The notes beneath the pieces are model-generated. The model did no database searches, was not told the DNA's origin, and saw nothing but the letters and a program-made list of their open reading frames with translations. From Daucus carota subsp. sativus (lineage: Eukaryota > Streptophyta > Magnoliopsida > Apiales > Apiaceae), in the NCBI RefSeq assembly GCF_001625215.2, contig NC_030381.2, forward strand, positions 44,948,689 to 45,012,688: DNA of 64,000 bases. The letters are read 5' to 3'. Position 1 is the stretch's first letter; the number at the start of each line of letters is the position of its first letter. This document shows positions 51,087-62,700 of the stretch, in pieces. The position numbers were made by a program, and so were the translations under genes.

Positions 51087-51094
51087 TTATATAT
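51087..51094 (-). promoter_or_regulatory. TATA box of the ERF gene
   Basis: The minus strand reads CATATATAACC about 40 bp upstream of the ATG, giving a very short leader. The best-placed TATA element in this promoter. Confidence 0.6.
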
Positions 51095-51414
51095 GTTTTT
51101 GTTGAAAGTGTTGACAGATGTTATGGGAAGGGAGGTTCTACGTACGTGTCCATGGTAGTGGGATAAAGTTGTGAAATTGACGGTGTGACCAAGTGAGCTT
51201 GGACCGTGTGTTTTTTGAGGTGGTATTTTAGCATTTTAGCTTTTTATAAAAGAACTAATATTTCAAATTTCGTCCATGGTACACAACAGCTATTGAATAT
51301 GTGTAAATATGATGATATTGGACTTTAACTCCAGTTGTTCAGATTTTTGTTATTTTATCAGGATTACTGGTTGGGAAGTGGTTAGCTCATACTATTTGAT
51401 TTGAGTTCAGATAC

Positions 51415-51661
51415 TGGGACCGTTTGGGTGAGTTTAAAATAAGTGTTTCTTGCTTAAAATAAATAAGTGGAGTAGAAATTAGAAGCATGATAAGACTTAT
51501 AAGTGATTAAAGTGTTTGGGAAATAAGCAGAAGTCCTGAAACAAAAGCTAGCATTCCTAACTTTTTATAAGTGCTTCTTGACTTATTACACAAACGATAC
51601 GAATAAGTGCTCATAATTTATAATCCAGAAGCTGGACTTATAAGTCTCAAACAAACACCCA
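51415..51661 (+). mobile_element. hAT-like MITE in the ERF upstream region
   Basis: Starts TGGGACCGTTTGGGTGAG and ends CAAACAAACACCCA. Long, highly similar relative of 47626-47837 in opposite orientation, and of the decayed copy at 10382-10582. It sits about 360 bp upstream of the ERF start codon. No target duplication resolved. Confidence 0.8.
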
Positions 51662-52768
51662 CGTTATAATTCATTTTGACTAAAATGTGATTACCGATAC
51701 TTAGAGTTAGACACCTTTAACCATGTAAATACTCTATAATTTTAATGTCAACGGATTTGATCGAAATGGATTTGGCTAAATCTTAAGCTGAACCCATTAT
51801 TGTCCCAAAATCCAAATTTAAAATATTCAATCGAGTTTGGTTTACTGAATTAATCCCGAAAAATTTCAAGATTTTAAAAAGTAAAACAAGCTAACAAATA
51901 ATATTTTTTTAACAAGTGGATATAATCCAGTTTATAGCTGCATGACTGCATCTGACTTGATTTTTTTTTTGTTAGATGCATCTGAGTTGATTTTGTATAT
52001 TTGATTGGGGTAGAGTCCATTTTTATTATTTATCACACTCTTTTAAAGAGTGTGACAGTTTTGTTCGCCAAGTTATATTCTCCTGACACTTGCATTTCTT
52101 TCTCTAAACAACATCTGGCTCCCTTTTAATTCCTTGAAAAATATTTTTAGTTTTGTCAAGCCAAATGGACATCTGTTGACCATAATTACTCTACGCCTTC
52201 TCCTGGTTATATCTCCAACCAAGCATTTGTATTTTCGGCTTTTTCCAGTTTTTTTTCACTAACCAGAGAGAGACCTTCGCGTCCTGCTCTTCATCTTTCT
52301 CCGCAATCCACTCAATTTCTTCTTCTTCTGCACCTCCTTTCTCAATATCGCTCTCCTTTGTAGCCGTATAAATGGTTTCTGCAACAACACAAGATCAAGA
52401 AAATCCTTAGGAAGGATGTGATCTAGTCAATGAGTAGAGACGCCCTCCAAAGGATACTCAAACCGTAGACTGGTCTAATTTCAAAGAACGTGGCCAAACG
52501 CCACTTCTTCGAATTAAACATGAAGCCGAAACTCTGGCTACAAATTGTGAATTTGAAAATTTAGCAATCAACTAGCAGCACATAGTCTAACAAGCAATAT
52601 ACTACTAAATATCCTATTATTACATTATTATGCCAAATGTAACAACTTAATGTCTTACATTATTAAAGGTAAAGTCTTGCAAATGCAATTGCTTATTCGA
52701 ATGTTCTCAATATTCAGACAATAACGCAAACAACATAAACAACATAGCTAGAAGATATGTGCATATCT

Positions 52769-55700
52769 TCACTCCATTTTCATAGGCTGCTTCCTGCTGG
52801 GAGAGGTAGTGGGAGAGCTGGTGCCAGAGGTAGTGGCAGAGGTAGACGGAGCCATAAGAAGTTTCTTTTGGGGAGGACCTTCGAGAAGAGGCCTTCCTGT
52901 TCCCATCAAAGAAGTTCTTCGCACGCCTTTTGTTGTAAAAAGAAAGCTAAATGTCCACTTGAGAACATTGGGTGCAAATACCCTGTAGAGGAGGAATATA
53001 TCGTACCAACTCGGGTATTTCACGTATGAATCTCCACGGCAGGCCCCTGAAACAATCATCCTCGCGAATTCCTCAACCGCACCACCAGAAGCATTTACCT
53101 TGAAAAAATAAATTCAGGGAAAAATGGATATTTAGGTTATGACTGCTGGCAAAGCCGTAAATTATATTATCATTAAATATTAGGGGATTTCATATTGTTG
53201 CTAATTTTATGGAGGATTTCTTTTTATTCATGAAATCTTCCTTAACTAGATACAATATCTTACATGAAAGCCAGGTCAGGCCTGACAGAGATTTTCAAGG
53301 GTGAGAGGAATTATAGTGCATTTAAAATTTAACTATAACATTCAGCAAAAATAATCTAACTTTAATAAAGTACATACAGAAATCACCTCTCTTTCTTCCT
53401 TCCATTGCATCTCTGCTCCTTCCTCGAGTAAGAACTTTCCGCCAGTCATTTCAGTACCAATCCAACCGTGCGTAGCAATTGTTATGTCAACTTCATCCTT
53501 CACTTCCAATCGTAGTGTCTCATAGAAGTTGATTAAAGCTGCTTTTGCCGCCTATAATCATTATTAAATCGACAAACAAAAGCAAAGTTTATGAGTTCCT
53601 CAGTGATCTAACATATATATGCCCAGTCATTTCCAAACTGACAAGTAAAAGAAGGTTTATAGCCTGCTCATGAAACAATAATATAGACTATAGTATGCCA
53701 CAAAAAGTGCACTACGTCTGACAATTACACATTTACACTAAACAAGATAGACATGAGAAAAAGAAAGCCAAGTGATTGTAAACTTCACTTGTTTAGAGCA
53801 GTGCCTTGTGCTTTGTATGATGGCATATTGCTCCTAAACAGACTATATATGTGTAGTGGTCTGATGATTAGAGAGACTTGGTCAGTGGACTATAAATGCA
53901 AATGCCCGGCTTTCATTGCCAATCAAGACCACTAATGGCAGTTTTTTTAATGCATATATCTACTTAGCTTATTTCCACCCTTGGTTAATTTCGCATTAAA
54001 ATTTATGTCTAAGGTGTCCTAAGCTTCTTCAAGCTCATAAAGCACATTTTGCAGAACTGCTGTGGATTTTGAGTGAATGCCCGTCTTGCGCCTTACATCC
54101 CAACCTAATGTGAGAAGGCTAGGAAACATGTCATTTGGACCTGGAAGGAATATAACAGAACAAGCTGCTGCAGATAAAGTATTCTTCTTCATATATAAAC
54201 TCAAATCATGCTCTTCAAATTGCTATAATCTATCCCTGAGTGCTTAGGTACACAGACGAGAAGATCGTTTAAGAGGTCAACTTACAGAATATAAGCTCAT
54301 CCTTGGCAAGGGTAACCAATTTTCAACGGATGCATTGACCACAATTCTTCCATTACTTCGTCGCAGGTGAGGAAGGGCAACATAGGTTGGATAAACATTT
54401 CCCCAAAAGTTTATGTCCTGAAAGTGACAAATGTAGAAACCACGTACTTAGTAAGTTTCAAATACATCAAGTATTACGTCAACATATCTGATATTATCAA
54501 ATCATTTCATAAATTACTCTATAATTGTTACCAGCAAGATTGGAAACACAGATGTGTCTGTAGCTTCCTCAAAGTAGAAAGTATGCCCCAAACTTGCTGC
54601 ATTTACTAGGTGATCCACTGTTAAATAGAAATGAACCAAGTTAATAAACAAAATTATGAATAAAGATATCACTTAAAATTATGGATCTGCAAGAAAAAGC
54701 TCGAAGTGATTCATTTAAACAAACAATTTTCTGCAACTAATTACTGCCTTTTACGCAAACTGAACAACAAATGCTTATGTAATCCTTTTCGAGTATATAT
54801 TAATTGCTTCTACTACTAACGACAAGGTCTAACCACAACCCGCCAACACTTGATGCTTACCGCGCCCATATATTCTGACAGTCTCATTAACAAATCTCCG
54901 ACATTCCTCCTCCTTTACAACATCAGCAGCTATTATGAGCACATGATTGGCGCCAAGCAGCCTTGCATTTTCACCAATCCCTCGAAGCCTGGACTCCCTC
55001 CTGGCAACCAAGACAAGTTTCGCTCTCCTCTTTGCATACTCGTATGCAATTTGCTGATTTCAAAAAAGCCACAACAACATGATGAAACACTAGAACATAA
55101 GAATTTATTGCATATCTTACATTAACATATATATATATGTCAGTATACTGTAAACATTTGCACTACGCAATTTAGATACAATAAACATCAGCAAAATAAT
55201 TTGCAAAGCAATACAGAACTTAAATCAACTCCAATCATTTATACACAACTGAAGGTATCAACACTGGAAACGCATCTGATATCCATGAACTATACATAAA
55301 ACTTGAGTATGTCACAACAGTTTCTAGTATATGTTACAACTTACAACCTCAATTACTCCATTAAAACTAAAAACTAAAAACAAAAAAACACATATCTCAA
55401 TTAATTTCAATATTTATCTCCAGATTTGGCTACTTGCTACACAAATCAAGATTACGAAAGCGAAATTAAAGACTCAAAAATCAACATATATCATCACCGC
55501 AAATTCAAACAACCCTCCAGAATTTTGTTATCACCAGACTCATCCGTCAACAAAAATATACCAGATCACACAGATATAATCATACAGGCAATATTAAATA
55601 ATCATGAAAGCATATAATAATAAAATCTTACATAAAATATTCGAAATAATAAAAAATTACCTCACCAATCCCAGAAGAAGCACCAGTGATAATAACAACT

Positions 55701-55846
55701 TTATCTTCCATATCAGAAGGGTTGAAGTAGGTGTCATAAATCCACTCACAAGTGTTGACAAAGCACAAAGTTGGCCATGCAAATGCAAGCATCACCAAGC
55801 TCGCCGGAGGCACCACAAAATCAAGAAAAGCGTTGAAGAGATCCAT
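52769..55846 (-). CDS. HSD: 11-beta-hydroxysteroid dehydrogenase-like / steroleosin (SDR family)
   Basis: Six minus-strand exons join in frame to 363 residues: 55661-55846, 54861-55053, 54532-54617, 54286-54417, 53387-53551 and 52769-53098. The N-terminal ~35 residues are hydrophobic with a VVPPASLVMLAFAWP proline-containing hairpin, the anchor that puts steroleosins on oil bodies or ER. A classical SDR fold follows: TGASSGIG cofactor loop (54-61), VNAAS (NAG motif, ~131), Ser185 in VVNASVENW, and catalytic Tyr198 and Lys202 in Y-S-A-A-K. Plant relatives oxidise or reduce brassinosteroid-like sterols with NADP(H) (family knowledge). The substrate is unknown here. The reading starts at ATG 55846; a longer frame begins with TTG. 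The C-terminal tail (SATTSGTSSPTTSPSRK) is Ser/Thr-rich and probably disordered. All introns are GT-AG. Confidence 0.92.
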
Positions 55847-56486
55847 CACTAAGATCACCAAGTAATTTCAATTAAATATATTTTATTTTCAATTACTAAC
55901 ACCACAATCTGTGTTGGTATTTAATAATTAAAAGGAGCTGAAGAAAGAGGGGTATTGATGAAATTACAGATGAGGGTCTGAAGAGATAAGCTCGAGGAAA
56001 GGAGAAAGGCAAAGTGATGAGTTCATGCAAAGTATATGGTGGCGACACGTGTACTTCTGCATGCAGCCGTTTGATAGAACATTCTTGAAATTAGAGAAAT
56101 TGAAAAGAAAAGAAAAGAAAACACTTTAAATAATTTCTTTTTCAGTCCGGTTTATTTCAGTTTACAAATTATTCTGTCTTATTTAATTTATTTTTGATTC
56201 TGCCTTTTTTTTCCCTCAGCCTTTTTTTATTTTATATGTGCTACAAAGTAGAAACTGATATAATATCAGAGTAATTTTCAAAAGAGAACTATTATAAAAA
56301 AAAAGGTTAACCACTAAAATTGTATCCCACGCTGTTAGAGCATCTTAAATCTACATTATTATTAATTAAAATAATTTGATAAGCTAATAAAAAATAGTAA
56401 TTCTATAAAATTTATTAAATAGAGACTGATATAATATCATAAAATAAAATTTAATTACTAAGTATATGTATTACTCATTGTTAGAG

Positions 56487-56841
56487 GAGTTAATTACATT
56501 TTGTAACACTAGATTTGCTCCAAACGCAGTTTAGTACCTGAACTTTAAAATGTGGCAATATGCACCTTACACTCAACATTCCCGTGCAAGTTTTAACCTC
56601 TGGTCACTATTCCGTCCAAATCTACCGTTAATTTTAACTGTTTGAAAGATAACAGTTTGACTAATATACAAACAGTTACCTCTCAAACAGTTAAAGTTAA
56701 CGACAGATTTGGACGGAATAGTGACTAGGGGTTACAACTTGCACGAGAATGTTAAGTGTATGGTGCATATTGCCACGTTTTAAAATTCAGGTACTAAACT
56801 GCGTTTGGAGCAAATTTAGGGTTACAAAGTGTAATTAGATC
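56487..56841. mobile_element. Foldback element (MULE-like MITE) with long inverted arms
   Basis: The left arm from GAGTTAATTACATTTTGTAA pairs with the right arm ending TTACAAAGTGTAATTAGATC. Complementarity continues almost to the centre (GGACGGAATAGTGACTAG opposite CTGGTCACTATTCCGTCC), leaving a short loop near 56660. Flanks TTGTTAGAG (56478-56486) and TTGTCAGAG (56842-56850) match at 8 of 9 bases, a 9-bp target duplication as made by Mutator-like elements. No ORF. Confidence 0.85.
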
Positions 56842-56875
56842 TTGTCAGAGAGTTGGCTCTGGAAAAGAGCATAGG

Positions 56876-57451
56876 TCCACCTTCAGGGTTCAAACAATAA
56901 AATGTTTAGTGAAGATTTTCACTTCTTATTGCAGTGCCATGTTCACAGTAGAAACATACTTCTATCTAAACTATTCTTTTAAGAAGTCTTTTTTTAGTCT
57001 GCATAAAAGTCTCAATTAAGTTTGAATATTTTAACAAAATAAAAAATAAAACAAAAGGATGTCGAAAGCACACCACGGCAGGAAATTGATGCTATTGTCT
57101 TACATGATCATATTGACAATGACAGGGAAAGTCTTTAATGTAAATTATATATTTAATTTGTGATTAAAAATTAAAAGTTGGCTAATTGCAATATTCATAG
57201 TCCTTAGGACAAGTGTAGTTCCACCTTCAAACAATAAAATGTTCAGTGAAGAATTTCACTTGTTATTGTAGTGCCATGTTCATACTACAAGGCAAGAGCA
57301 TACTTCTATCTAAACTATTTTAAAAAGTCTTAGTTGTTTTTAGTTAGCATAAAAGTCTCAAGTTTGAATATTTTTAAACAATAAAACAAAAAGATATCGA
57401 AAGTACAGCACGGCAGGAAATTGATGGTATTGTCTTACATGATCATATTGA
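56876..57451. repeat. Direct duplication of about 240 bp upstream of the small basic gene
   Basis: Copies 56876-57116 and 57220-57451 share CTTCTATCTAAACTATT, CACGGCAGGAAATTGATG, TGTCTTACATGATCATATTG and other words in order, with a 344-bp period and small indels. Confidence 0.9.
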
Positions 57452-57719
57452 TCTCAGAAGTCTGCAGAACTCATTTTCTTAATCCATGTTACTGTCTTTT
57501 AGTACATGTTCAACATCAGATTGACAAGGTCTAATCCATTTGTTGTTGACTTGTACTGACCAAGTCCAAATATTAACAGCTACAGACCATTTCTACATCT
57601 GGTGGTTGCCAAGATCTCACATTATTAATCATCGCTCTCTGTCAACTCTTGAAATATTTATATCCGATTGAAATGTTCTATATACGTTACGTATCCTTGT
57701 GGCAATGATCATTGCCGCT

Positions 57720-57730
57720 TATATATATAG
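57720..57730 (+). promoter_or_regulatory. TATA box of the small basic gene
   Basis: TTATATATAG lies about 70 bp before the ATG, so transcription should start near 57750-57760. Confidence 0.6.
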
Positions 57731-57795
57731 AAGTCGGCGATTTGTTTCTTTAGATATCACAGGGAATTGTAATTTTATCTGATCATTTGTTGGAA

Positions 57796-58272
57796 ATGTT
57801 GAGGAAGAGAAGCAAGATTAAGAGGTGCATAAGAGCGCCAATTAGGGCGCTAGGCAGGGCAAGGGATTTGTATATCCGGACCATGAATAATCTGGCCGGA
57901 CAAATGCACAGCAGTGGCGGACCTCTTGTTTATCAGTCAGTGCCAGTGGCACGTTTGCCAAGAAGCTTCACTGTCAATCCAGCTTCTGGCAGGAACGACG
58001 ATGGGGACTTTAGGGAACTTTTGAGGGTTGCTTCGGCTAGGAGTTTAGGCAACAAAATTGAGATGGACTCTATCCGACGTCAGCAGTCATTGTCAGGGAA
58101 GACGATGCTTGGAGAATGTAAAGTTGTGAAGGTACCGCGCAGCCAGAGCCTGGCTATTGGAAGAATTGATGAAGATCATACTTGTGAATTTGGTGATGTG
58201 GATAGCTTTGTCAAGAAAACAGCTGATGTGTTTGCAAGAAGCACTTCTGCTGCTTCGACCAATAAATATTGA
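57796..58272 (+). CDS. Small basic plant protein, uncharacterised family
   Basis: Single-exon gene, 158 residues. The N-terminus is strongly basic with an amphipathic look (RKRSKIKRCIRAPIRALGRA, RDLYIRTMNNLAG). It continues with ARLPRSFTVN, then FRELLRVASARSLGNKIEM, and ends KVPRSQSLAIGRIDEDHTCE followed by FGDVDSF. The pattern 'KIKR-I-APIRAL-KARD-Y---M', 'LPRSFSV', 'VPRS-SVG-GRIDED--CEF' is one I recognise from a conserved land-plant family without assigned function. Two R-S-x-S-type sites could be phosphorylation or 14-3-3 sites (inference). The start is ATG 57796; the codons just before it are TTG. A TATA box is suitably placed. Confidence 0.75.
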   Translation: MLRKRSKIKRCIRAPIRALGRARDLYIRTMNNLAGQMHSSGGPLVYQSVPVARLPRSFTVNPASGRNDDGDFRELLRVASARSLGNKIEMDSIRRQQSLSGKTMLGECKVVKVPRSQSLAIGRIDEDHTCEFGDVDSFVKKTADVFARSTSAASTNKY

Positions 58273-59723
58273 TTCTTCGTGCTATAACAGCAAATTTCGT
58301 CGTGATTCTGATCCTCTCTTTTCTCTGCTCTTTTTACCCTTGCGGGCATCAGTTATCCGAGTGATGATTCTTTTGTAATTTGATTGTTGATAGAATGCGT
58401 TTTGAGCCCAATGCAAGTGTTTGTAGCTTCATTGCATATTAACATTTTAAGGTTCTTGGTTTCAGATGTTGCAGTGAACCAAAATTTTGAAATGGAAATC
58501 TTAATCGATTGCAAGTTGTTCAAGCCTATACCCAAAGGCTTAAACTTTCAAAAATGTCGAACTGGCCTAGAAAGATCTTCTCCTTAAAGATTTTGGCCGG
58601 GATTTGACGCATGTTTATCATTTTTCACTTATATAAATCACTTTGATGTAAAAAAATATTGAAAAAAGTTATAAATGAAATTATTCCATGCCTAATCTTA
58701 ACAAGAGGAGTATTGTATCGGTTTTTCCATCATCAACTAAATTCGTGTAGTTGAATTTGTATTTCACTCTAAATACACGTATAATAATTTATTTTTTATT
58801 TATAATTAAATATAGTCGTGTGTTTGACCGAATCTCCTGTATCGTGTAAAAGAAAGCGAAAAAGGTACATCGACGAAAGTTTAAATAATAATTTTATAAG
58901 CCTGAAAAATTTGAAAAAAACCCATATGTATAAAGCAGGAAAATATATCCTGGTGACCAAATTTATAATGTTAACTATTAGTTGTTCATCCCACCTTGAA
59001 TTAGACAAAATCTAGGCAGTGAGTGCAACGAAGCTAACCAAAATCTCTAAAATTCAAGAGTACCAAATTCCTATTTTCAGTTTGTATTTTTTAAAAATAA
59101 TTATTTTTATTATATACAGCTGGGATATCTTCCAAACAGTCTTTCTTATATCCTGGGAAACCCAGAATCGCTCGTTAGGTACTCACCTCCCCAGGTTTCC
59201 TGCTTATTCATCATCCATCTGCATGCCTTTGGTTATGAATATATGATTCTATAATTTTAATTATTGTTTTGATCAATCATTTATTGTTTAAGTTGATGCA
59301 TTATCTTTTTTTTCCCTCAATTTTGTCATTTGAATATTATTTGTTGTTGTGTATTATCAAAATTCATTTTTGTTGACATGTTTGTGTATTGAACATGAAG
59401 AAGATATTGGATATTTTCCATGTCGGATTTGAAAATTTTGAAAATTTTCTGGGCTTAGAAATGCAAAGTGTGAAATTTGATGTAAATTTAATTGTTTTGG
59501 CTTTGAATTAGCAGAGAGCGAAGATTCTGGGTTTTGTTGCCGCTAGAAGCACTGCCAAATGGATTCTCATTTGGCTGATGCTCTTTGACGTTTTTCTTCT
59601 TTGACTATTATCATGAGAAGTGCTCTGTTAGTTGTAATTCAAGATATTGGAAAACTGAGGTATTCGAAAAACTGCAGAATCTTGGTTTTGAAAGCTTAAT
59701 ATAAGGAGGTTGTTTAGTGTAAA
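58273..59723. other. Spacer and likely 5' UTR with intron of the kinase gene
   Basis: The 3' UTR of the small basic gene comes first. From about 59100 a leader exon with a donor (CGTTAG|GTACTC at 59177) and an acceptor (TTAGCAG at about 59507-59513) suggests a leader intron before the kinase ATG. No other gene. Confidence 0.4.
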
Positions 59724-62700
59724 ATGGGCTGCCTTTGCTCCAAGGCAACCTGGTCTAATGATTTTGTTGTTGATTATGAGAGAGAGAAAGAGAAGGAGAG
59801 TAGAAAGTCTTCGGTGCAGTTAGTTCCTCCAAAAGAGGAATTTGTGGCCGAGTCAAGAAGAGGCTCTGTGCATCGGATATCTAATGAAAATGTGGGTTCA
59901 GTTCGCGGGACCAAGGATGGTGAGGACAGAATTGTGGAAAGGCCTAAGAGTGGGCATCATAAACGGACAGGATCAGAGTCGATACATGGTCGGATAAGTA
60001 GCAATCCAGGTGCTGCTGAAGGGGAAGCAACAGAATGGCCCTCTTGGCTAATTTCAGTTGCTAAAGACGCTGTACATGGATGGACTCCTAGAAGTGCAGA
60101 CTCGTATGAGAAGTTAAAGAAAGTCAGTTTTTTGACCCTCTATCATACTATATATATTACAAGTACTTGCAGTACCAATTTTTTGCTGTTTTTGAGATTT
60201 CCACTTCCAGCTGCACTTCATGTTATTAGTTTGAGATTCTTGCATTTCATACGAGCAAATTTTATATTAAGTGATTTGCAAAACAAGTTGGCAAGTGGTT
60301 CGAGATTGAGGCTCTAAGATGGATCATGGTGTATCTTTTGGCTGTAAACTTTTGCTGAACCAATCCTTCCTTGTTCTTTTTCTGAAAATAAAGAAAGGCC
60401 CTTATATCACTTCATGTCTTGTAGTTCAGAAAATTAAAATAAGCAAAAGGAAATGGGAAAGGGAAAGGGTCATAGTGATGTGAGGATGGTTGTGGTAGCT
60501 AATTTTCAGCTTATTAGTGAAAATAAGTAACTGATTATTTAATTGAGTTAAATTAGTGATTTCAGACACTTATCTGGTATGTAATGCTTTAAGCACTTTC
60601 ACATGTAGACGTGCTGTAGGCGCATGTATGAGTTTATAATAATTTAATAGTGGATCATTAAATCAGTCAAGTTAATCTCCTAGCATAGGAGTTAAATTTG
60701 ATTTTCTTCTATTACTCCGGGGCCTAATCATAGTTAAGGTGCTTATATATTGGTGTAAGCCTCACAATTAGCTTACATGATAGTGGTGACTAGAATTTAG
60801 ACTTCTCAAATTTCTGATAGCCTACTGATGTTGTTTTGCCATGCAGATTGGCCAAGGAACCTACAGCAGTGTTTACAAAGCACGTGACCTGAAGACCAAC
60901 AAAATAGTTGCAATGAAGAAAGTGAGGTTTGTTAACATGGATCCAGAAAGTGTACGTTTTATGGCTAGGGAAATTTGTATTTTGCGTAGACTAGATCACC
61001 CAAATGTTATGAGACTTGAGGCTATCGTCACATCCAGAATGTCAGATAACTTGTATCTTGTGTTTGAGTACATGGAGCATGATCTCACTGGGCTTTTAGC
61101 ATCGCCTGATGTCAAATTCACTGTACCACAGGTATGTTTTCACTTTCTTATGCGGGTTCAACTTCTAATATACGACATGAAACTGAACTTGCATTTTCAA
61201 CTATACAGAGCTTTCTATGAATGAAATGAGATTTTCACTAAGTGTATTAGGAGACATTTAAAATTTATTTTTTTCACTATAGCTTGCCTCTAGGACAGTC
61301 AGATCAACACCACCAACATATTACTTTCTGTGTTTTTCCTAAATAGGAATTTCTTGCTTTGATACCAGCACCTAATAAAGGATACTTTTTATTCAGTTTT
61401 AAGTTTGTGAAATTGAGTTCCTTATGTAAGTAGTTGGTGACAGTACCAACTACTTAGCGATAAATGGCATTCACATTAGCAGCTTATCTTTTTTTTTTTT
61501 TTTTTTTTGCCTACACCTTCAGATTAAATGTTATATGCAACAACTGCTTTCTGGACTCGAACACTGCCATCGTCGCGGTGTCCTGCATCGAGACATCAAG
61601 GGTTCAAATCTTCTAATTGACAACAAAGGAGTTCTAAAGATCGGAGACTTTGGTCTAGCTACCTTTTTTAACCCTGACAAAAAACAACTATTAACTAGTC
61701 GAGTTGTAACTCTATGGTATAGGGCTCCAGAGCTTTTGCTTGGTGCTACATCTTATGGAGCTGCCATTGATATGTGGAGTGTAGGATGCATTCTTGCGGA
61801 ACTATTTGTTGGGAAGCCTATCATGCCAGGAAGAACAGAGGTAGAGTAATCTAAACAATAACTATCTGCACTTTATATAGCTTAAACAAGTAGTAGCACA
61901 AGCAAGGACATACACTTGCATTTTTATGCCTGCCTTATTATAGAGTTCATCATTTTGCCCAAATAACGTCATCTAACATAATATTCTTTTGAGTTTTAAA
62001 AAATCTGATTTAAAAACACCTGTCCAATCTTAAATTTGACTTGAATGATTGTGTTATATTGATAAAGAAGTTTCTAGTGAAACCTCAATTCATCACAGAA
62101 AAATTGATAATTTTTTTGTGCTTTAAGAGGGCTGCGCATGTTGATGCTATCTGGGAACATATGAAGATTAATGATTTTGGTATGGGAATTCTACCTCAAA
62201 ATTTCAAGAAAGTGATAGGTTATTGATCCACGTGGTTAAAATGGTTACACGCGTGCATCCAGCTCACTTCATATTGCATGTTGTACACACTTCTTTTTTC
62301 TTTTCATGCATCTGTAGCCACTTGTTCGAGGCCCACTCTTAGGTTCTGAATTTTTTCCAACTTTCTGTATGTCAGAGTTTACTACTCTTCCTTAATTAAG
62401 AAAATTGCTAATAATCTTGAGCCATTCAGGTTGAGCAAATGCATAAAATTTTCAAGCTTTGTGGATCTCCTTCTGAGCAGTACTGGAAAAAAACCAAATT
62501 ACCACATGCTACTAGTTTTAAACCTCAACAACCTTACAAGCGTCAGGTTGCAGAGACTTTTAAGGATTTGCCCTCATCAGCTTTGGAACTTGTCGATGTT
62601 CTTCTTTCAGTGGAACCGGAAGCACGGAGTACTGCTTCTTCTGCTCTTAAAAGCGAGGTAGTGCTTATGACTCTTAACCTCAGTTATTTGTTAAAATTAT

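Larger units (their letters stand above)
51052..52768. other. ERF promoter region and HSD 3' flank
   Basis: The first few hundred bases (minus-strand upstream of the ERF gene) form its promoter. A hAT-like MITE lies at 51415-51661. 52050-52768 is the 3' side of the dehydrogenase gene and has no clear gene. Confidence 0.45.
55847..57795. other. Divergent spacer between the HSD gene and the small basic gene
   Basis: Shared upstream region of two divergent genes. It holds the HSD promoter on the left, a 355-bp foldback element (56487-56841), a direct duplication (56876-57116 and 57220-57451) and a TATA box at 57720. No coding sequence. Confidence 0.55.

Noticed and set aside
57787-57795. Upstream in-frame start of the small basic gene
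   Set aside because: The codons are TTG TTG GAA; the first ATG is at 57796. TTG starts also explain the over-long readings of the MOCS2A and HSD first exons.
61841-61849. Kinase exon 3 read on through GTAGAG to a stop
   Set aside because: GTAGAG is the start of the intron; the next exon begins GTTGAG, encoding the same Val-Glu and continuing in frame into the conserved QMHKIFKLCG block.
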